In this document: piece after piece, positions 44,418 through 53,150 of the stretch | How the letters are laid out: each line of letters begins with the position of its first letter | Position numbering within the stretch: position 1 is the stretch's first letter | DNA from: Sediminibacillus massiliensis | GTDB lineage: Bacteria; Bacillota; Bacilli; Bacillales; Amphibacillaceae | Reading direction: 5' to 3' | Assembly: GCF_900156915.1 (NCBI RefSeq) | Contig: NZ_LT732535.1 | Coordinates: forward strand, 3,353,477 to 3,417,476 | DNA: 64,000 bases | Made by a program: the position numbers and the translations under genes | Notes under the pieces: model-generated | The model's input: the letters and a program-made list of their open reading frames with translations, nothing else | Told to the model about the DNA's origin: nothing | Database searches by the model: none

Positions 44418-45290
44418 ATGGTTTTGAAGCCGACACAACAAGTAGAAACTACCAGGAGTCAAAACGAATATAACAAATTGGAAAAAGTGATTGTTTGTCC
44501 ACCTCTCTATATGGAAATTAGAGAAATCATCAATGAAACACAGCGGCATTATCTTGATGAAAACATTGATGTGGAAAAAGCAAAGAAACAGCATCAAAAC
44601 TTTGTTGAAGTTTTACAGAAAAATGGTATAGAAGTGATCACACTTCCGGTCGATCCCAGATTGAATGAACAAGTTTTCACACGGGATATCGGTTTTTGTA
44701 TCGATGACAAGTTCTTGATTTCCCACATGGGCAGCCAAATCCGACAAGGAGAATTGGATGTCTTGAAAAGCAAACTGCAACAATTGGGGATATCTTATTT
44801 AAATCCGTTTACAGCTCCGATAGAAGGCGGAGATGTCATTTTGGAGAATGGCAGGATTTTCGTAGGGGTCAGTGAACGCACCTCAAGGGATTCAATCGAA
44901 ATATTGGCTGAATTGTTTCCGGAGCATGAAGTTATTCCTCTATCCCTGTCGCCAGATATTCTACATTTAGATTGCGCTCTTAATATTATCGGAAATAGTA
45001 ATGCTGTTATATATCCAGAAGCATTTACGAAAGAAGATTATCGGTTTTTAAGAAAACAATACGAAGTAATAGAAGTATCCGAAAAAGAACAATTCACACT
45101 TGGAACAAATGTGCTGTCTGTGGGCGGCAATAAAGTGTTAAGTCTGCCACAAAACCAGACAGTCAATGAAAAAATGCGGGAAAGAGGCTTTAGTGTGATT
45201 GAAGTCGATTTCTCTGAGATTATAAAATCTGGAGGATCTTTCCGCTGTTGTTCTTTGCCGATCAAACGTAAGCGTAGCATTTCTATATAA
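44418..45290 (+). CDS. Dimethylarginine dimethylaminohydrolase-like amidinohydrolase
   Basis: A 290-residue guanidino-group-modifying enzyme (GME fold, pentein). Conserved blocks are FTRDIGFCID, PIEGGDVIL (substrate-binding acidic residues), LHLDCALNIIG (catalytic His) and the C-terminal nucleophile Cys in SGGSFRCCSLPI. It resembles B. subtilis YkgA and DDAH-type proteins acting on methylated arginine or arginine-like compounds. The ATG at 44418 follows GGAGGT; an upstream ATG at 44403 overlaps the site. Monocistronic. Confidence 0.88.
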   Translation: MVLKPTQQVETTRSQNEYNKLEKVIVCPPLYMEIREIINETQRHYLDENIDVEKAKKQHQNFVEVLQKNGIEVITLPVDPRLNEQVFTRDIGFCIDDKFLISHMGSQIRQGELDVLKSKLQQLGISYLNPFTAPIEGGDVILENGRIFVGVSERTSRDSIEILAELFPEHEVIPLSLSPDILHLDCALNIIGNSNAVIYPEAFTKEDYRFLRKQYEVIEVSEKEQFTLGTNVLSVGGNKVLSLPQNQTVNEKMRERGFSVIEVDFSEIIKSGGSFRCCSLPIKRKRSISI

Positions 45291-45433
45291 GGAACGTAAA
45301 AGCGGCTGTTATCATTGACTTGATGCCAGCTGTTTTTTATTTTGCTTTACTTTCAGACGGTCCGTTAGAATGGCGTTTCAGGGAGAGTCATTTGGGAAAA
45401 TGTCTCTATATTAATATAAATAGGTGTGGTGCC

Positions 45434-46144
45434 ATGATTTTTTTAAGTTTTTTCTTTATCTTTTGTTTAATCATTATTCATTTAATCTCGCGTAAAATGC
45501 TTTTTGCCAAGATGATACCAAGAAGCCCTTTGCTTTCTATTTTTGGCGGAATATCGGTGGCATATGTTTTTGTCCACCTGCTTCCCGATTTGAAAGCGCA
45601 TCAGGACAATGTTGAAGGGATAATTTCTAATTCTTTCTGGACGGCAGTCGAGCACCATTTATATATAGTGGCGATGCTTGGACTTGCTTTGTTTTACGGA
45701 TTGGAAAAACTGGCCAAAAGTAAAAAGACCAATAAGGATGAAGACAAAGTATATCAAATTCACATGATATCTTTCAGCCTGTACAATGCCTTGATCGGTT
45801 ATTTATTGGTAAGCGAAGAATTCGACGGTGTAACGGGGATGTTCTTTTACTTCCTGGCGATGGGTGTCCATTTTGTTTCTAATGACCATAGTTTAAGAGA
45901 TATGCTTCAGGAACAGTATGACAGAAGGGGCAGATGGCTGCTTTCCATTTCTATTGGAATGGGAGGGATACTTGGTGTCCTTTTTGAAATACCGGAATGG
46001 TTTATTTCAGTCTTATTCGCAATATTGGCCGGAGGTGTAATCGTCAATGTACTGAAAGAAGAGCTCCCGGAAGAAAGGAATAGTAAGTTTGGAGCATTTC
46101 TCGTAGGTATGGTCGGTTATACAATTATTTTATTACTACTATAA
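45434..46144 (+). CDS. Polytopic membrane protein, ZIP-like family, paralogue 1
   Basis: A 236-residue protein with about seven helices. It is a clear paralogue of the gene at 51858-52580: shared positions include GGISVAYVFVHLLPDL versus GGIAVSYVFVYVLPSL, LFYG versus LFYT, and NVLKEELP versus NVLKKELP. A His/Asp motif inside a helix (FLAMGVHFVSNDH) could bind a metal, as in ZIP transporters, but this is inference. The ATG at 45434 is the only reasonable start, with a weak AGGTGTGG site. Confidence 0.72.
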   Translation: MIFLSFFFIFCLIIIHLISRKMLFAKMIPRSPLLSIFGGISVAYVFVHLLPDLKAHQDNVEGIISNSFWTAVEHHLYIVAMLGLALFYGLEKLAKSKKTNKDEDKVYQIHMISFSLYNALIGYLLVSEEFDGVTGMFFYFLAMGVHFVSNDHSLRDMLQEQYDRRGRWLLSISIGMGGILGVLFEIPEWFISVLFAILAGGVIVNVLKEELPEERNSKFGAFLVGMVGYTIILLLL

Positions 46145-46145
46145 A

Positions 46146-46193
46146 AAACAAAGCAGCTGGAAGCAATAATCTGCGGACCGGCTGCTTTTATTA
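46146..46193. terminator. Terminator between the membrane protein gene and yfmT
   Basis: AAAGCAGCTGG and CCGGCTGCTTT stem with a long loop. T-rich on the plus side; A-rich upstream, so it can serve the convergent yfmT transcript too. Confidence 0.75.
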
Positions 46194-46201
46194 TGACTCA
46201 A

Positions 46202-47662
46202 TTAAAACGGAAACTCGCGATACTTGGTCTGGATTGAAACCCATTTTGTCACGGTAAATTCATCGATTATATATGGGGTGCCGAATCTACCAAGACCACT
46301 CGATTTATTTCCTCCGAATGGGAGATTTGGATGGGCATTCACAGTTTGATCGTTGACATGGGTCATTCCTGCGTCAATTTGCAAGGCAAATTCTTCACCT
46401 CGTTCTAAGTCACTGGTAAAGACGGCAGAACTTAATCCATACTCTGTATCATTTGCCAATTCAATCGCTTCGTCATCTGAGTTAGCCTTGATAATAGTTG
46501 CAACAGGGGCGAATAATTCAGTCTGGGCAAGTTCACTGGAATTATCGACATCCACAAATACATAAGGAGTCAGTACATTTCCGATACGTTTTCCTTCCAG
46601 AGCTGCTTTCTCCCCGGCATTGATTGCTTTCTCGACAACAGAGACTGCTTTCTCCAGCTGACGCTCATTAATTAATGGACCAATAACAGTTGATGGATCT
46701 TTTGGATCACCATATGGCAGTTGCTTTACACGATCGACGAATTTCTGCACGAATTCCTCATAAATATCCTCATGGACAATGATTCTGTTCGTAATCATGC
46801 AAATTTGTCCCTGATGTAGGAATTTACCGAAAATCGCCGCATCGACAGCTTTGTCGATATCAGCATCCGACATCACGACAAATGGACCATTTCCTCCAAG
46901 TTCAAGCGCAACCCGCTTCAAATTTTCTCCTGCAATCTTTCCGATATGACGTCCTACAGGGGTGGAGCCAGTGAAACTGATTAATCCCGGAATCGGATTT
47001 GTCAGCATGTCGTCCCCGATTTCTTCCAGGTCTGTCAAAATCATATTAAATACGCCTTTTGGCAAACCAGCTTCTTCAAATGCTTTAGCGATAATAGCTC
47101 CTCCAGATAAACCTACCTGAATATCTGGCTTATGAACTACACTATTGCCTAAAGCAATCGCGGGTCCAATCGTTCTCATTGAAAGATTCATAGGGAAGTT
47201 AAATGGCGAGATAGAGGAAATCACGCCCAAAGGCAGACGATGAACATGGTTCACCTTTCCGTCTACGATGGAAGGAACTTCCCGGACTTTGTAAAGTTCA
47301 TCAGCTATAAGAATGGCTTCCTCCAATTCATCGATAGACACTTGTACTTCTGTGTGACTCTTGATTAGTGTACCACCTGTTTCGCGAACGACGATGTCGA
47401 CAATTTCTTCACGGTGCTCCATTAAATAATCGGCCGCCTTCCTGAGGATTGCCTTCCTATCTTCCGGAGTGGTTTTGGCCCATTGTCTTTGGGCGACTTT
47501 GGCAGTTTCAAAGGCCTCTTTTAATTGGTCCTTTGTTGCCAATTTTACATTTGTAATGACAGAAGCATCAAATGGATCCAGAATGTCGTATGTACGTTCA
47601 CTATTTCCCGCTACCCATTCTCCGTTCAAATAGCTTTTATTCAGTTCGATAAATTGATTCAT
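46202..47662 (-). CDS. yfmT: NAD-dependent aldehyde (vanillin/benzaldehyde-type) dehydrogenase YfmT
   Basis: A 486-residue aldehyde dehydrogenase (B. subtilis YfmT has 485). ALDH features are ISPFNFPMNL (cofactor channel), SFTGSTPVGRHIG (Rossmann), RVALELGGNGPFVV (catalytic Glu) and LHQGQICMITNR (catalytic Cys), with FGGNKSSGLGRFG at the C-terminus. Members convert vanillin or benzaldehyde to acids. The start at 47662 follows GAGAGAGGG. It lies 16 bp after yfmS on the same strand, the B. subtilis yfmT-yfmS pair, so both are under the c-di-GMP riboswitch. Confidence 0.92.
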   Translation of the reverse strand: MNQFIELNKSYLNGEWVAGNSERTYDILDPFDASVITNVKLATKDQLKEAFETAKVAQRQWAKTTPEDRKAILRKAADYLMEHREEIVDIVVRETGGTLIKSHTEVQVSIDELEEAILIADELYKVREVPSIVDGKVNHVHRLPLGVISSISPFNFPMNLSMRTIGPAIALGNSVVHKPDIQVGLSGGAIIAKAFEEAGLPKGVFNMILTDLEEIGDDMLTNPIPGLISFTGSTPVGRHIGKIAGENLKRVALELGGNGPFVVMSDADIDKAVDAAIFGKFLHQGQICMITNRIIVHEDIYEEFVQKFVDRVKQLPYGDPKDPSTVIGPLINERQLEKAVSVVEKAINAGEKAALEGKRIGNVLTPYVFVDVDNSSELAQTELFAPVATIIKANSDDEAIELANDTEYGLSSAVFTSDLERGEEFALQIDAGMTHVNDQTVNAHPNLPFGGNKSSGLGRFGTPYIIDEFTVTKWVSIQTKYREFPF

Positions 47663-47678
47663 GTTATTTTCCCTCTCT

Positions 47679-48560
47679 CTATTTTTCCCCATTAATAATG
47701 CGTCCTGCATATTCTGCGAGTGAATTTGCATTATCGCTTATTTCCTGCATGGTTGCAGCCAATTGTTCCGTTGCTGCAGATTGTTCTTCCGCTTCCGTGG
47801 TAACTGATGAAATAGATCGGTGTAGATCGGAAATAAGATCACTTATTTTGGAAGTGGTATTCATGATGGTGTCTGTATGGTTTTTGGAGTTATCGGCCAT
47901 TTTTCTAATTTCTGTAGCCACTACAGAGAACCCTTTTCCGAATTCACCCGCCCTTGCTGCCTCTATAGATGCATTTAACCCTAGTATTTGGGAGTGGGCG
48001 GATACTTCTTTTACCATCTTTGCTACTTTATCGATTTCAAACACATTTTCTAAAACAAAACTCGACTGACCGGAAATACTATGTATGTTTTCAGATGAAT
48101 TAGTGATGGAACCGGCTAATTCCTGGATGGTGGCGTTCACTTGTTCTACTGCAGCGGATAACTTGGACGCAATTTCATATAAAATATTGTACTGTTCCAA
48201 ACTACTTGCAACCCCGACACCACCGATTACTTCCCCCTCCCTGTCATGTAACGGTATAGCTGTAGCAACTACAGGGAAACCGAAGACTTCTTTCGGCAGG
48301 ACAACCCGTTGGATTTCATTGAAGTGAACTGCTTCGAATAACCCGTCATTTTCCTGCAGAGCATAGCCGACAGGCAAAGCAGGTACATTATCACCGCCGA
48401 TTCCCAACAGTAAGCTTTCTTTATCGGAAATTCCAATGTTGAAATCCTGTGGAAAAAGATCCTTAAGCAGCGGAGCGACCTCCATAAAGGCCTCTAATTT
48501 TGGGTGTAAACTGTTTTCTACTGTCTCCGTATTGTCGTCAGTATATAAAACGTTACTCAC
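47679..48560 (-). CDS. yfmS: Soluble methyl-accepting chemotaxis-type protein YfmS
   Basis: A 293-residue cytosolic chemoreceptor without membrane helices. An N-terminal sensory region (about residues 20-135, with GDNVPALPVGYALQENDGLF and GEVIGGVGVASSLEQ, PAS/GAF-like in feel) precedes the MCP signalling hairpin. The tip is SAHSQILGLNASIEAARAGE, with FSVVATEIRKMADNS after it. It should couple to CheA/CheW. It is the first gene of the yfmS-yfmT operon and lies directly behind a c-di-GMP-I aptamer and terminator. Confidence 0.92.
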   Translation of the reverse strand: MSNVLYTDDNTETVENSLHPKLEAFMEVAPLLKDLFPQDFNIGISDKESLLLGIGGDNVPALPVGYALQENDGLFEAVHFNEIQRVVLPKEVFGFPVVATAIPLHDREGEVIGGVGVASSLEQYNILYEIASKLSAAVEQVNATIQELAGSITNSSENIHSISGQSSFVLENVFEIDKVAKMVKEVSAHSQILGLNASIEAARAGEFGKGFSVVATEIRKMADNSKNHTDTIMNTTSKISDLISDLHRSISSVTTEAEEQSAATEQLAATMQEISDNANSLAEYAGRIINGEK

Positions 48561-48660
48561 TACATAGCCCCCTTGTACGAATAGGTAAATACTGTTCCTT
48601 CCAAATCATCAATATCTATCTGAATGGTCTATACCTTGTTCCTCCAGGAAATTTTGCATA

Positions 48661-48686
48661 AAAAAACCCACCAAAAAGGAGGGCAA
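48661..48686 (-). terminator. Riboswitch-linked terminator upstream of yfmS
   Basis: GCCCTCC-ttttt-GGTGGGT followed by seven T on the minus strand, between the c-di-GMP aptamer and the yfmS start. It is the probable expression platform. Confidence 0.85.
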
Positions 48687-48698
48687 AACTTGTTCCCT

Positions 48699-48783
48699 TT
48701 TCGGTAACCTGGCAGTCATAGTATATTCATACCTTAGACCCATGGCTTTGCGTCCTTACTTTTCAATAAGTTTGCCATTATCG
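48699..48783 (-). promoter_or_regulatory. Cyclic di-GMP-I (GEMM-I) riboswitch aptamer
   Basis: On the minus strand the aptamer reads ATGGCAAACTTA, then GGACGCAAAGCCATGGGTCT, then AAGGTATGAATATACTATGA, then CTGCCAGGTTACCGA. These are the GEMM-I landmarks: GGCAAAC, the invariant ACGCAAAGCC tetraloop-side motif, and the P1 receptor side ending GGTTACCGA. It controls yfmS, a chemotaxis protein, which is typical for this riboswitch class. Confidence 0.92.
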
Positions 48784-48786
48784 TAT

Positions 48787-49004
48787 TGGATGGAAGTCTA
48801 TCCTTATTTTACCCCCATTTTCAGCAAAAATCTACCAAATCTTACATAAATTTTACCATTATTAACAGTGCGAGGTTTGTAAGAAGAGAAGAAGTTCTGT
48901 TCAAAATATGGAGACAAACCAAGAAAGGGAATGATACTGGAAAATAGAGTTGTGAAATATGGTGAAGCGGGGGACATGAAGAACCGAACTTCAGTAGAAC
49001 GCAA
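48787..49004. other. Intergenic region between tRNA-Ala terminator and riboswitch
   Basis: About 215 bp. It should hold the yfmS promoter on the minus strand. No gene is seen; a longer minus frame here runs through the tRNA and is not real. Confidence 0.5.
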
Positions 49005-49043
49005 AAAACCTCCATATTCCGCACCGGGAACATGGAGGTTTTT
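49005..49043. terminator. Bidirectional terminator after tRNA-Ala
   Basis: AACCTCCAT and ATGGAGGTT form the stem with TTTTT on both strands. It ends the minus-strand tRNA transcript. Confidence 0.85.
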
Positions 49044-49050
49044 ATATTGA

Positions 49051-49123
49051 TGGAGCATAGCGGGCTCGAACCGCTGACCTCTACACTGCCAGTGTAGCGC
49101 TCTCCCAGCTGAGCTAATGCCCC
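49051..49123 (-). tRNA. tRNA-Ala (anticodon GGC)
   Basis: 73 nt. The acceptor pair is GGGGCAT/ATGCTCC, and the D-arm is TTAGCTCAGCTGGGAGAGC. The anticodon arm is CTACA-CTGGCAG-TGTAG, giving anticodon GGC, and the T-arm has GGTTCGAGCCC. The discriminator base is A and the CCA end is not encoded. It is a solitary tRNA gene with its own terminator. Confidence 0.97.
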
Positions 49124-49256
49124 GTAAATAACTCGGACAAGAAGTATTATACATTAAACTACCACTCGAACGCAATAGCTTTTAAAGGTTTTTTCTAAAC
49201 AATATGAAGCCTTGTTTTATACAAACCCTTGCTTTCAAAGTTCTAAGTTGAGAGAA

Positions 49257-49755
49257 ATTGCGACATAGTGAAAACTCACCTTAGAGACTTTCTCTAATCC
49301 TTTACAGGTTAAGTGCTAACCCCGTCGCTACGGTAAAATATTGCTTTCCGCGGGGAACGCTTCAGCCAGGGGACTACTTGAGTAGACACCTTTGCTTCCT
49401 TGGGACTGCGATTACTCGTCCCACCGAAAACCATGCGTCGAGGAAGCTTACTACGAAGCGATACTAGAAGACGCAGACGCATCACTGCGGGGTCTTCAGA
49501 CTGTTCCTTCCCGCAGGAATTTGAAAAGACATCCATGCATTTACACCGCATGCAGAAAATCGTTCTTTATTTTCAAGGAGTCTCGCATTTTTCCTCCGCT
49601 TGGATTGGCGTTCTGTTTAAGTAAGAAGAATTACCAGTTTAAGCCTTATAAGTGATTTTTCTACCCAAAATGCAGAGAATTCCAAACAGCGAAGTGTTCT
49701 GCCGTAGCGGTCGTATAGCACTCGATTCAGAATGGGAGCAGTTATGCCGTAGTTT
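49257..49755 (+). mobile_element. MITE-like non-coding element, 499-bp copy F
   Basis: Left end AAATTGCGACATA and right end TATGCCGTAGTTT are near-perfect inverted repeats. It shares the GGGACTGCGATTACTCGTCC block with the 21070 copy, and the ACACCGCATGCAGAAAATCG and TTTTCAAGGAGTCTCGCATT blocks with the copy at the window end. It contains no gene. It sits between tRNA-Ala and yxlE. Confidence 0.8.
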
Positions 49756-49920
49756 ATGGTTATTTCGAAAACGATATGCCGGGCAAATGGTTGCCTCTAC
49801 TGTTATAGGTGGGTAATTTTTGAAAATTCTTTCCGCAATTTGACCGCTTGGTTTGAAACTTACATATACAGTTATCCGTATTAATAGTATAAAGCAAAAA
49901 AGTGCAATGGGGAGGTTCAC

Positions 49921-50118
49921 ATGGAAATTTTCGGCGTTGACTTAGCAGTTATAGCACCATTATTGATTATCGAACTAATACTTGTCGTTGTAGCATTGGT
50001 TGACTGGTTCAAGATCGAGAAAACCAACGGACCAAAGTGGATGTGGTTGTTGATTATTTTGTTTATTAATTTGATAGGACCGATTTTATACTTTGTAGTT
50101 GGCAGGAGGCAGGATTAA
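49921..50118 (+). CDS. yxlE: YxlE-like PLD-nuclease N-terminal domain (PLDc_N) membrane protein
   Basis: A 65-residue, two-helix membrane protein. FGVDLAVIAPLLIIELILVV and the following ALVDWFKIEKTNGPKWMWLL then FINLIGPILYFVVGRR are the PLDc_N motif. In B. subtilis yxlE is in the sigY-yxlCDEFG operon and helps restrain SigY. Here the ATPase gene overlaps its stop codon (TAATG), so coupling to yxlF-yxlG is kept. However, sigY, yxlC and yxlD are absent. GGGGAGG precedes the ATG. Confidence 0.88.
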   Translation: MEIFGVDLAVIAPLLIIELILVVVALVDWFKIEKTNGPKWMWLLIILFINLIGPILYFVVGRRQD

Positions 50119-51026
50119 TGTCAGTGATTACCGTAGCCGGTTTAACCAAAAAATTCGATGGGAAAGAGGTCGTCAAGCAACTGACATTTTCTTTGGATAA
50201 TGGAAGCTGTGTTGCTCTGCTGGGTCCCAACGGAGCTGGGAAGACGACAACATTGCGGATGCTTTCAGGACTATTGAAACACTCCGCTGGATCCATCACT
50301 TTTGAAGGCATGGAAAAAGGGGCGGATATCCGTAAATATATTGGTTACCTGCCTCAATATCCGGTCTTCCATCAATGGATGAGCGGGAAAGAATTTCTGG
50401 TGTACGTTGGACAGCTTGCACGTCTGACAAAGCAGGAGGCTTCCACCCGTGCTGAACAATTGCTTGAAAGAGTAGGGATAGCAGAGGCGAAAAACCGCCG
50501 GATCGGCAAGTATTCCGGCGGTATGAAACAGCGTCTTGGCATTGCCCAGGCGATGATTCATGAACCCAAACTTATTATGTTGGACGAGCCGGTATCTTCC
50601 CTTGATCCGATTGGGAGAAGGGAAGTGCTGAACTTAATGGAAGAGTTAAAAGAACAGACGACTATTTTGTTTTCAACCCATATCTTGAACGATGCAGAAG
50701 AAGTTAGTGACGAGCTTTTGTTAATGAGCGAAGGAAGAATCGTCGAATCAGGGTCCCTTGAACACTTACGTTCAAAACATCAAACAGAAAAAATCGAGCT
50801 CGCTTTCAAAGATGATAGCAATAAGTACACTGAACGGCTACAATCATTGCCGTGGGTGACGGAAGTGCAAAAAGAACGAAAAGAGGTTCAATTATTGGTT
50901 ACCGATATGGAAACAGCGAGAAAAGAAATCTTCTGGATGGCCAACATGGAAGATTGGCCTTTAACAAAATTCGAAATAAGTCGCACTTCACTGGAAGATC
51001 TCTTTATGAAAGTGGTGAGTCAATAA
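50118..51026 (+). CDS. yxlF: ABC transporter ATP-binding protein YxlF
   Basis: A 302-residue ABC ATPase. Walker A is LLGPNGAGKTTTLRMLSG near residue 35, the signature is KYSGGMKQRLGIAQ, Walker B is LIMLDEPVSSLDPIGR, and the H-loop is LFSTHILNDAEEV. A C-terminal regulatory part of about 80 residues follows. It overlaps yxlE by one TAATG and its own stop overlaps the yxlG start in the same way, giving tight translational coupling. The cargo is unknown. Confidence 0.94.
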   Translation: MSVITVAGLTKKFDGKEVVKQLTFSLDNGSCVALLGPNGAGKTTTLRMLSGLLKHSAGSITFEGMEKGADIRKYIGYLPQYPVFHQWMSGKEFLVYVGQLARLTKQEASTRAEQLLERVGIAEAKNRRIGKYSGGMKQRLGIAQAMIHEPKLIMLDEPVSSLDPIGRREVLNLMEELKEQTTILFSTHILNDAEEVSDELLLMSEGRIVESGSLEHLRSKHQTEKIELAFKDDSNKYTERLQSLPWVTEVQKERKEVQLLVTDMETARKEIFWMANMEDWPLTKFEISRTSLEDLFMKVVSQ

Positions 51027-51799
51027 TGCAGTGGATAACCATTTTAAAAAAAGAGATGTTGGAAAATTGGCGTAATATCAAATGGATTTGGGTTCCGCTC
51101 GTTTTTGTCGTTCTGTCTATTATGGATCCCCTGTCTACCTATTACCTACCGCAGATTTTAGAGTCGGTCGGCGGACTGCCGGAGGGAAGTGTCTTTGAAA
51201 TTCCGGAAACCGCTCCGGAAGATGCTTTGATGATGAGTCTTTCCCAACTCAGCTTTATCGGAGTTGCGATTGTGGTGTTGATTTCCAGGGGGATGATAGC
51301 CGGAGAAAGGAAAAGCGGTGTTGCTGAGCTGGTGCTTGTAAAGCCGGTTTCTTACCTTACATATATATCAGGTAAATGGACCGCGCAGCTCGCACTGGTA
51401 TTGACATCTTTGTTTGCCGGATTGCTGTCGAGTTGGTATTATGTCAATTTGTTATTTGGCGATCTTTCCTTCCTCTCCTTTATAAGAGTGTTTTGCTTCT
51501 ATGGGCTTTGGATGATGTTGGTGTTGACTGTTACCACTTTCTTTAGTGCCTTATTTCGTTCTCCTGGTCTGGTGGCTTTTGTCTCGTTAGCGACCTTGGC
51601 GGTAATGAGTGTAGTCAAATCAATTTTTTCTCATATTTTGACGTGGTATCCAAACAATATTTCAGCACAAATAAGAGACATGCTCGCACAAGGAAGTGTT
51701 CCGGAAGATTTATGGGGAACGTCCATTGTGACCATCCTGCTTATTATTGTGTTAATGACAGCTGCACTGTTCGTTTTTAAAGGAAAAGAGATGGCATAG
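51026..51799 (+). CDS. yxlG: ABC-2 type permease YxlG
   Basis: A 257-residue membrane subunit with six helices and the ABC-2 layout. A cytoplasmic start (QWITILKKEMLENWRNIKWI), a large external loop after helix 1, and GMIAGERKSGVAELVLVKPV with the following membrane helices are typical. The length is close to B. subtilis YxlG (259). The ATG at 51026 overlaps the yxlF stop. The earlier open frame from 50852 lies inside yxlF and is excluded. It is last in yxlE-yxlF-yxlG. Confidence 0.92.
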   Translation: MQWITILKKEMLENWRNIKWIWVPLVFVVLSIMDPLSTYYLPQILESVGGLPEGSVFEIPETAPEDALMMSLSQLSFIGVAIVVLISRGMIAGERKSGVAELVLVKPVSYLTYISGKWTAQLALVLTSLFAGLLSSWYYVNLLFGDLSFLSFIRVFCFYGLWMMLVLTVTTFFSALFRSPGLVAFVSLATLAVMSVVKSIFSHILTWYPNNISAQIRDMLAQGSVPEDLWGTSIVTILLIIVLMTAALFVFKGKEMA

Positions 51800-51857
51800 T
51801 GAATAGGTGTTAGACGCAAAGGAGCTGCCCTGAAATGTCCATCTCCTTTGATTTGCA

Positions 51858-52580
51858 TTACCACTCGAATATCGCTTTCAAGGTCATTGTAATGATGGTA
51901 TGGATTAAGACTCCGGTTAAAAAAGCAGGGAGATTCGCTTTCCCTTCAGAGGGCAGCTCTTTTTTAAGAACATTCAAAATCATAGCTCCTGAAATGAATG
52001 CAAAGATAATTGCCAGTATCAATGGAGGGAATGATGCTAAAATGCCGACTATCCACCCAGTAAAAATGCCTCCCGCAAGTATATATCTCCCAAATTTTTC
52101 ATACCTTTTCGGATCTTCTATCCAGAGGTCGTGTGAAACGGCCATATAATGGAAACCAATGGCAATTCCATAATAGGCTGCCTCCACACCTTCTTTTCCG
52201 GAACCAAATACAATAAAGGCTATCAACATATTATATAATCCAAAGAAACTTATCTGGATCCAAAAGAAACTTCCTTCTCCGTTTCGGTGTTTTCTTTCCG
52301 CTTTATCGGCTGCCTTATGCACTGTATAAAAAAGCATTACCCCTATTAAGCCGATGAAGTAAAGCTCTGTTTCCATTGTTAAATCTCCGGCCTTTCCTCC
52401 ATATTCCTCCTGATATTTGTGTAGGGAAGGCAGTACGTAGACGAACACGTAGGATACAGCTATACCACCTGAGAAAGACAGCCATCTATTAGGCCCTATT
52501 TTGGAAGAAGCAATTAATTTATTAGAAAATAATTGAACAAACAAATAAGCCATGCCAATTAGGATATTGCCTAAGGTCAA
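51858..52580 (-). CDS. Polytopic membrane protein, ZIP-like family, paralogue 2
   Basis: About 240 residues from a TTG at 52580, eight bases after GGAGGATGG. The ATG at 52595 lies inside that site. It has roughly seven helices and is a paralogue of the gene at 45434-46144. The matching His motif here is YGIAIGFHYMAVSHDLWIED. Both copies keep the spacing between the His motif and the ILNVLKKELP helix. No known family was confirmed; a ZIP-like metal transporter is only a suggestion. Confidence 0.72.
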   Translation of the reverse strand: MTLGNILIGMAYLFVQLFSNKLIASSKIGPNRWLSFSGGIAVSYVFVYVLPSLHKYQEEYGGKAGDLTMETELYFIGLIGVMLFYTVHKAADKAERKHRNGEGSFFWIQISFFGLYNMLIAFIVFGSGKEGVEAAYYGIAIGFHYMAVSHDLWIEDPKRYEKFGRYILAGGIFTGWIVGILASFPPLILAIIFAFISGAMILNVLKKELPSEGKANLPAFLTGVLIHTIITMTLKAIFEW

Positions 52581-52669
52581 TTTTCCATCCTCCATTTAAC
52601 TATAAGTTTATATTTCCTATAATTATGACAACTTCCCAATATGCCGACTTGTTAAACGAAGTTAGAATG

Positions 52670-52703
52670 AAAAATCCTGATCAGCTGACCAGCTAATCAG
52701 GAT
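52670..52703 (-). terminator. Terminator after the 57-residue gene
   Basis: ATCCTGAT and ATCAGGAT with inner AGCT/AGCT pairing; on the minus strand it is followed by TTTTTCATT. It is about 140 bp beyond the small gene's stop. Confidence 0.65.
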
Positions 52704-52841
52704 GTAAATATTAATTGTTTTTAGAATAGGAAGCAGCACTTGCTCCTCCAACAACAACTATTATCAAGGAAGCCGGCATCAATGTTCGCTAATCACCGAC
52801 CTTCCTTTTCAGTACAATTTTTATTAGGATATAATTTGAAT

Positions 52842-53015
52842 CTAAATGCCCGTTTTCTTCACGATCAATTTGTAGTTTTCCGGAAATACATTATCCCTTT
52901 GAGCATCCTCGATAAATTGTTCGGCCTCTTCCTCGGTTTGAAATATAATTTCCTCGTTCCCTTTGTAAAACTCCACTTTGATTCCGTTTTTCACGATCCC
53001 TACTACTTTATACAA
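52842..53015 (-). CDS. Small hypothetical protein, 57 residues
   Basis: Starts with TTG nine bases after AAGGAG. The product begins MYKVVGIVKNGIKVEFYKGN, continues with EEIIFQTEEEAEQFIEDAQR and ends KLIVKKTGI. It looks like a compact alpha/beta domain with two strands, a helix and a final strand. The family was not recognised. It lies on the same strand as the DUF2294 gene but behind that gene's terminator. Confidence 0.65.
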   Translation of the reverse strand: MYKVVGIVKNGIKVEFYKGNEEIIFQTEEEAEQFIEDAQRDNVFPENYKLIVKKTGI

Positions 53016-53076
53016 AACAACATCTCCTTTTCAATTTAAAGAAACAAGAATAAATAGTGCAAAAATTAAAAATAAA

Positions 53077-53109
53077 AAAGCCGAAAAGGAATAAATCCTC
53101 TTCGGCTTA
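53077..53109 (-). terminator. Terminator after the DUF2294 gene
   Basis: AGCCGAAGAGG and CCTTTTCGGCT stem followed on the minus strand by six T. Confidence 0.85.
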
Positions 53110-53150
53110 TGTCCTGGCTCTTTGGTCCAGTCATTTCCACCTAATAATGT

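Noticed and set aside
48804-49175. Minus-strand frame of 123 codons
   Set aside because: It runs through the tRNA-Ala gene and its terminator; there is no ribosome binding site and no family resemblance.
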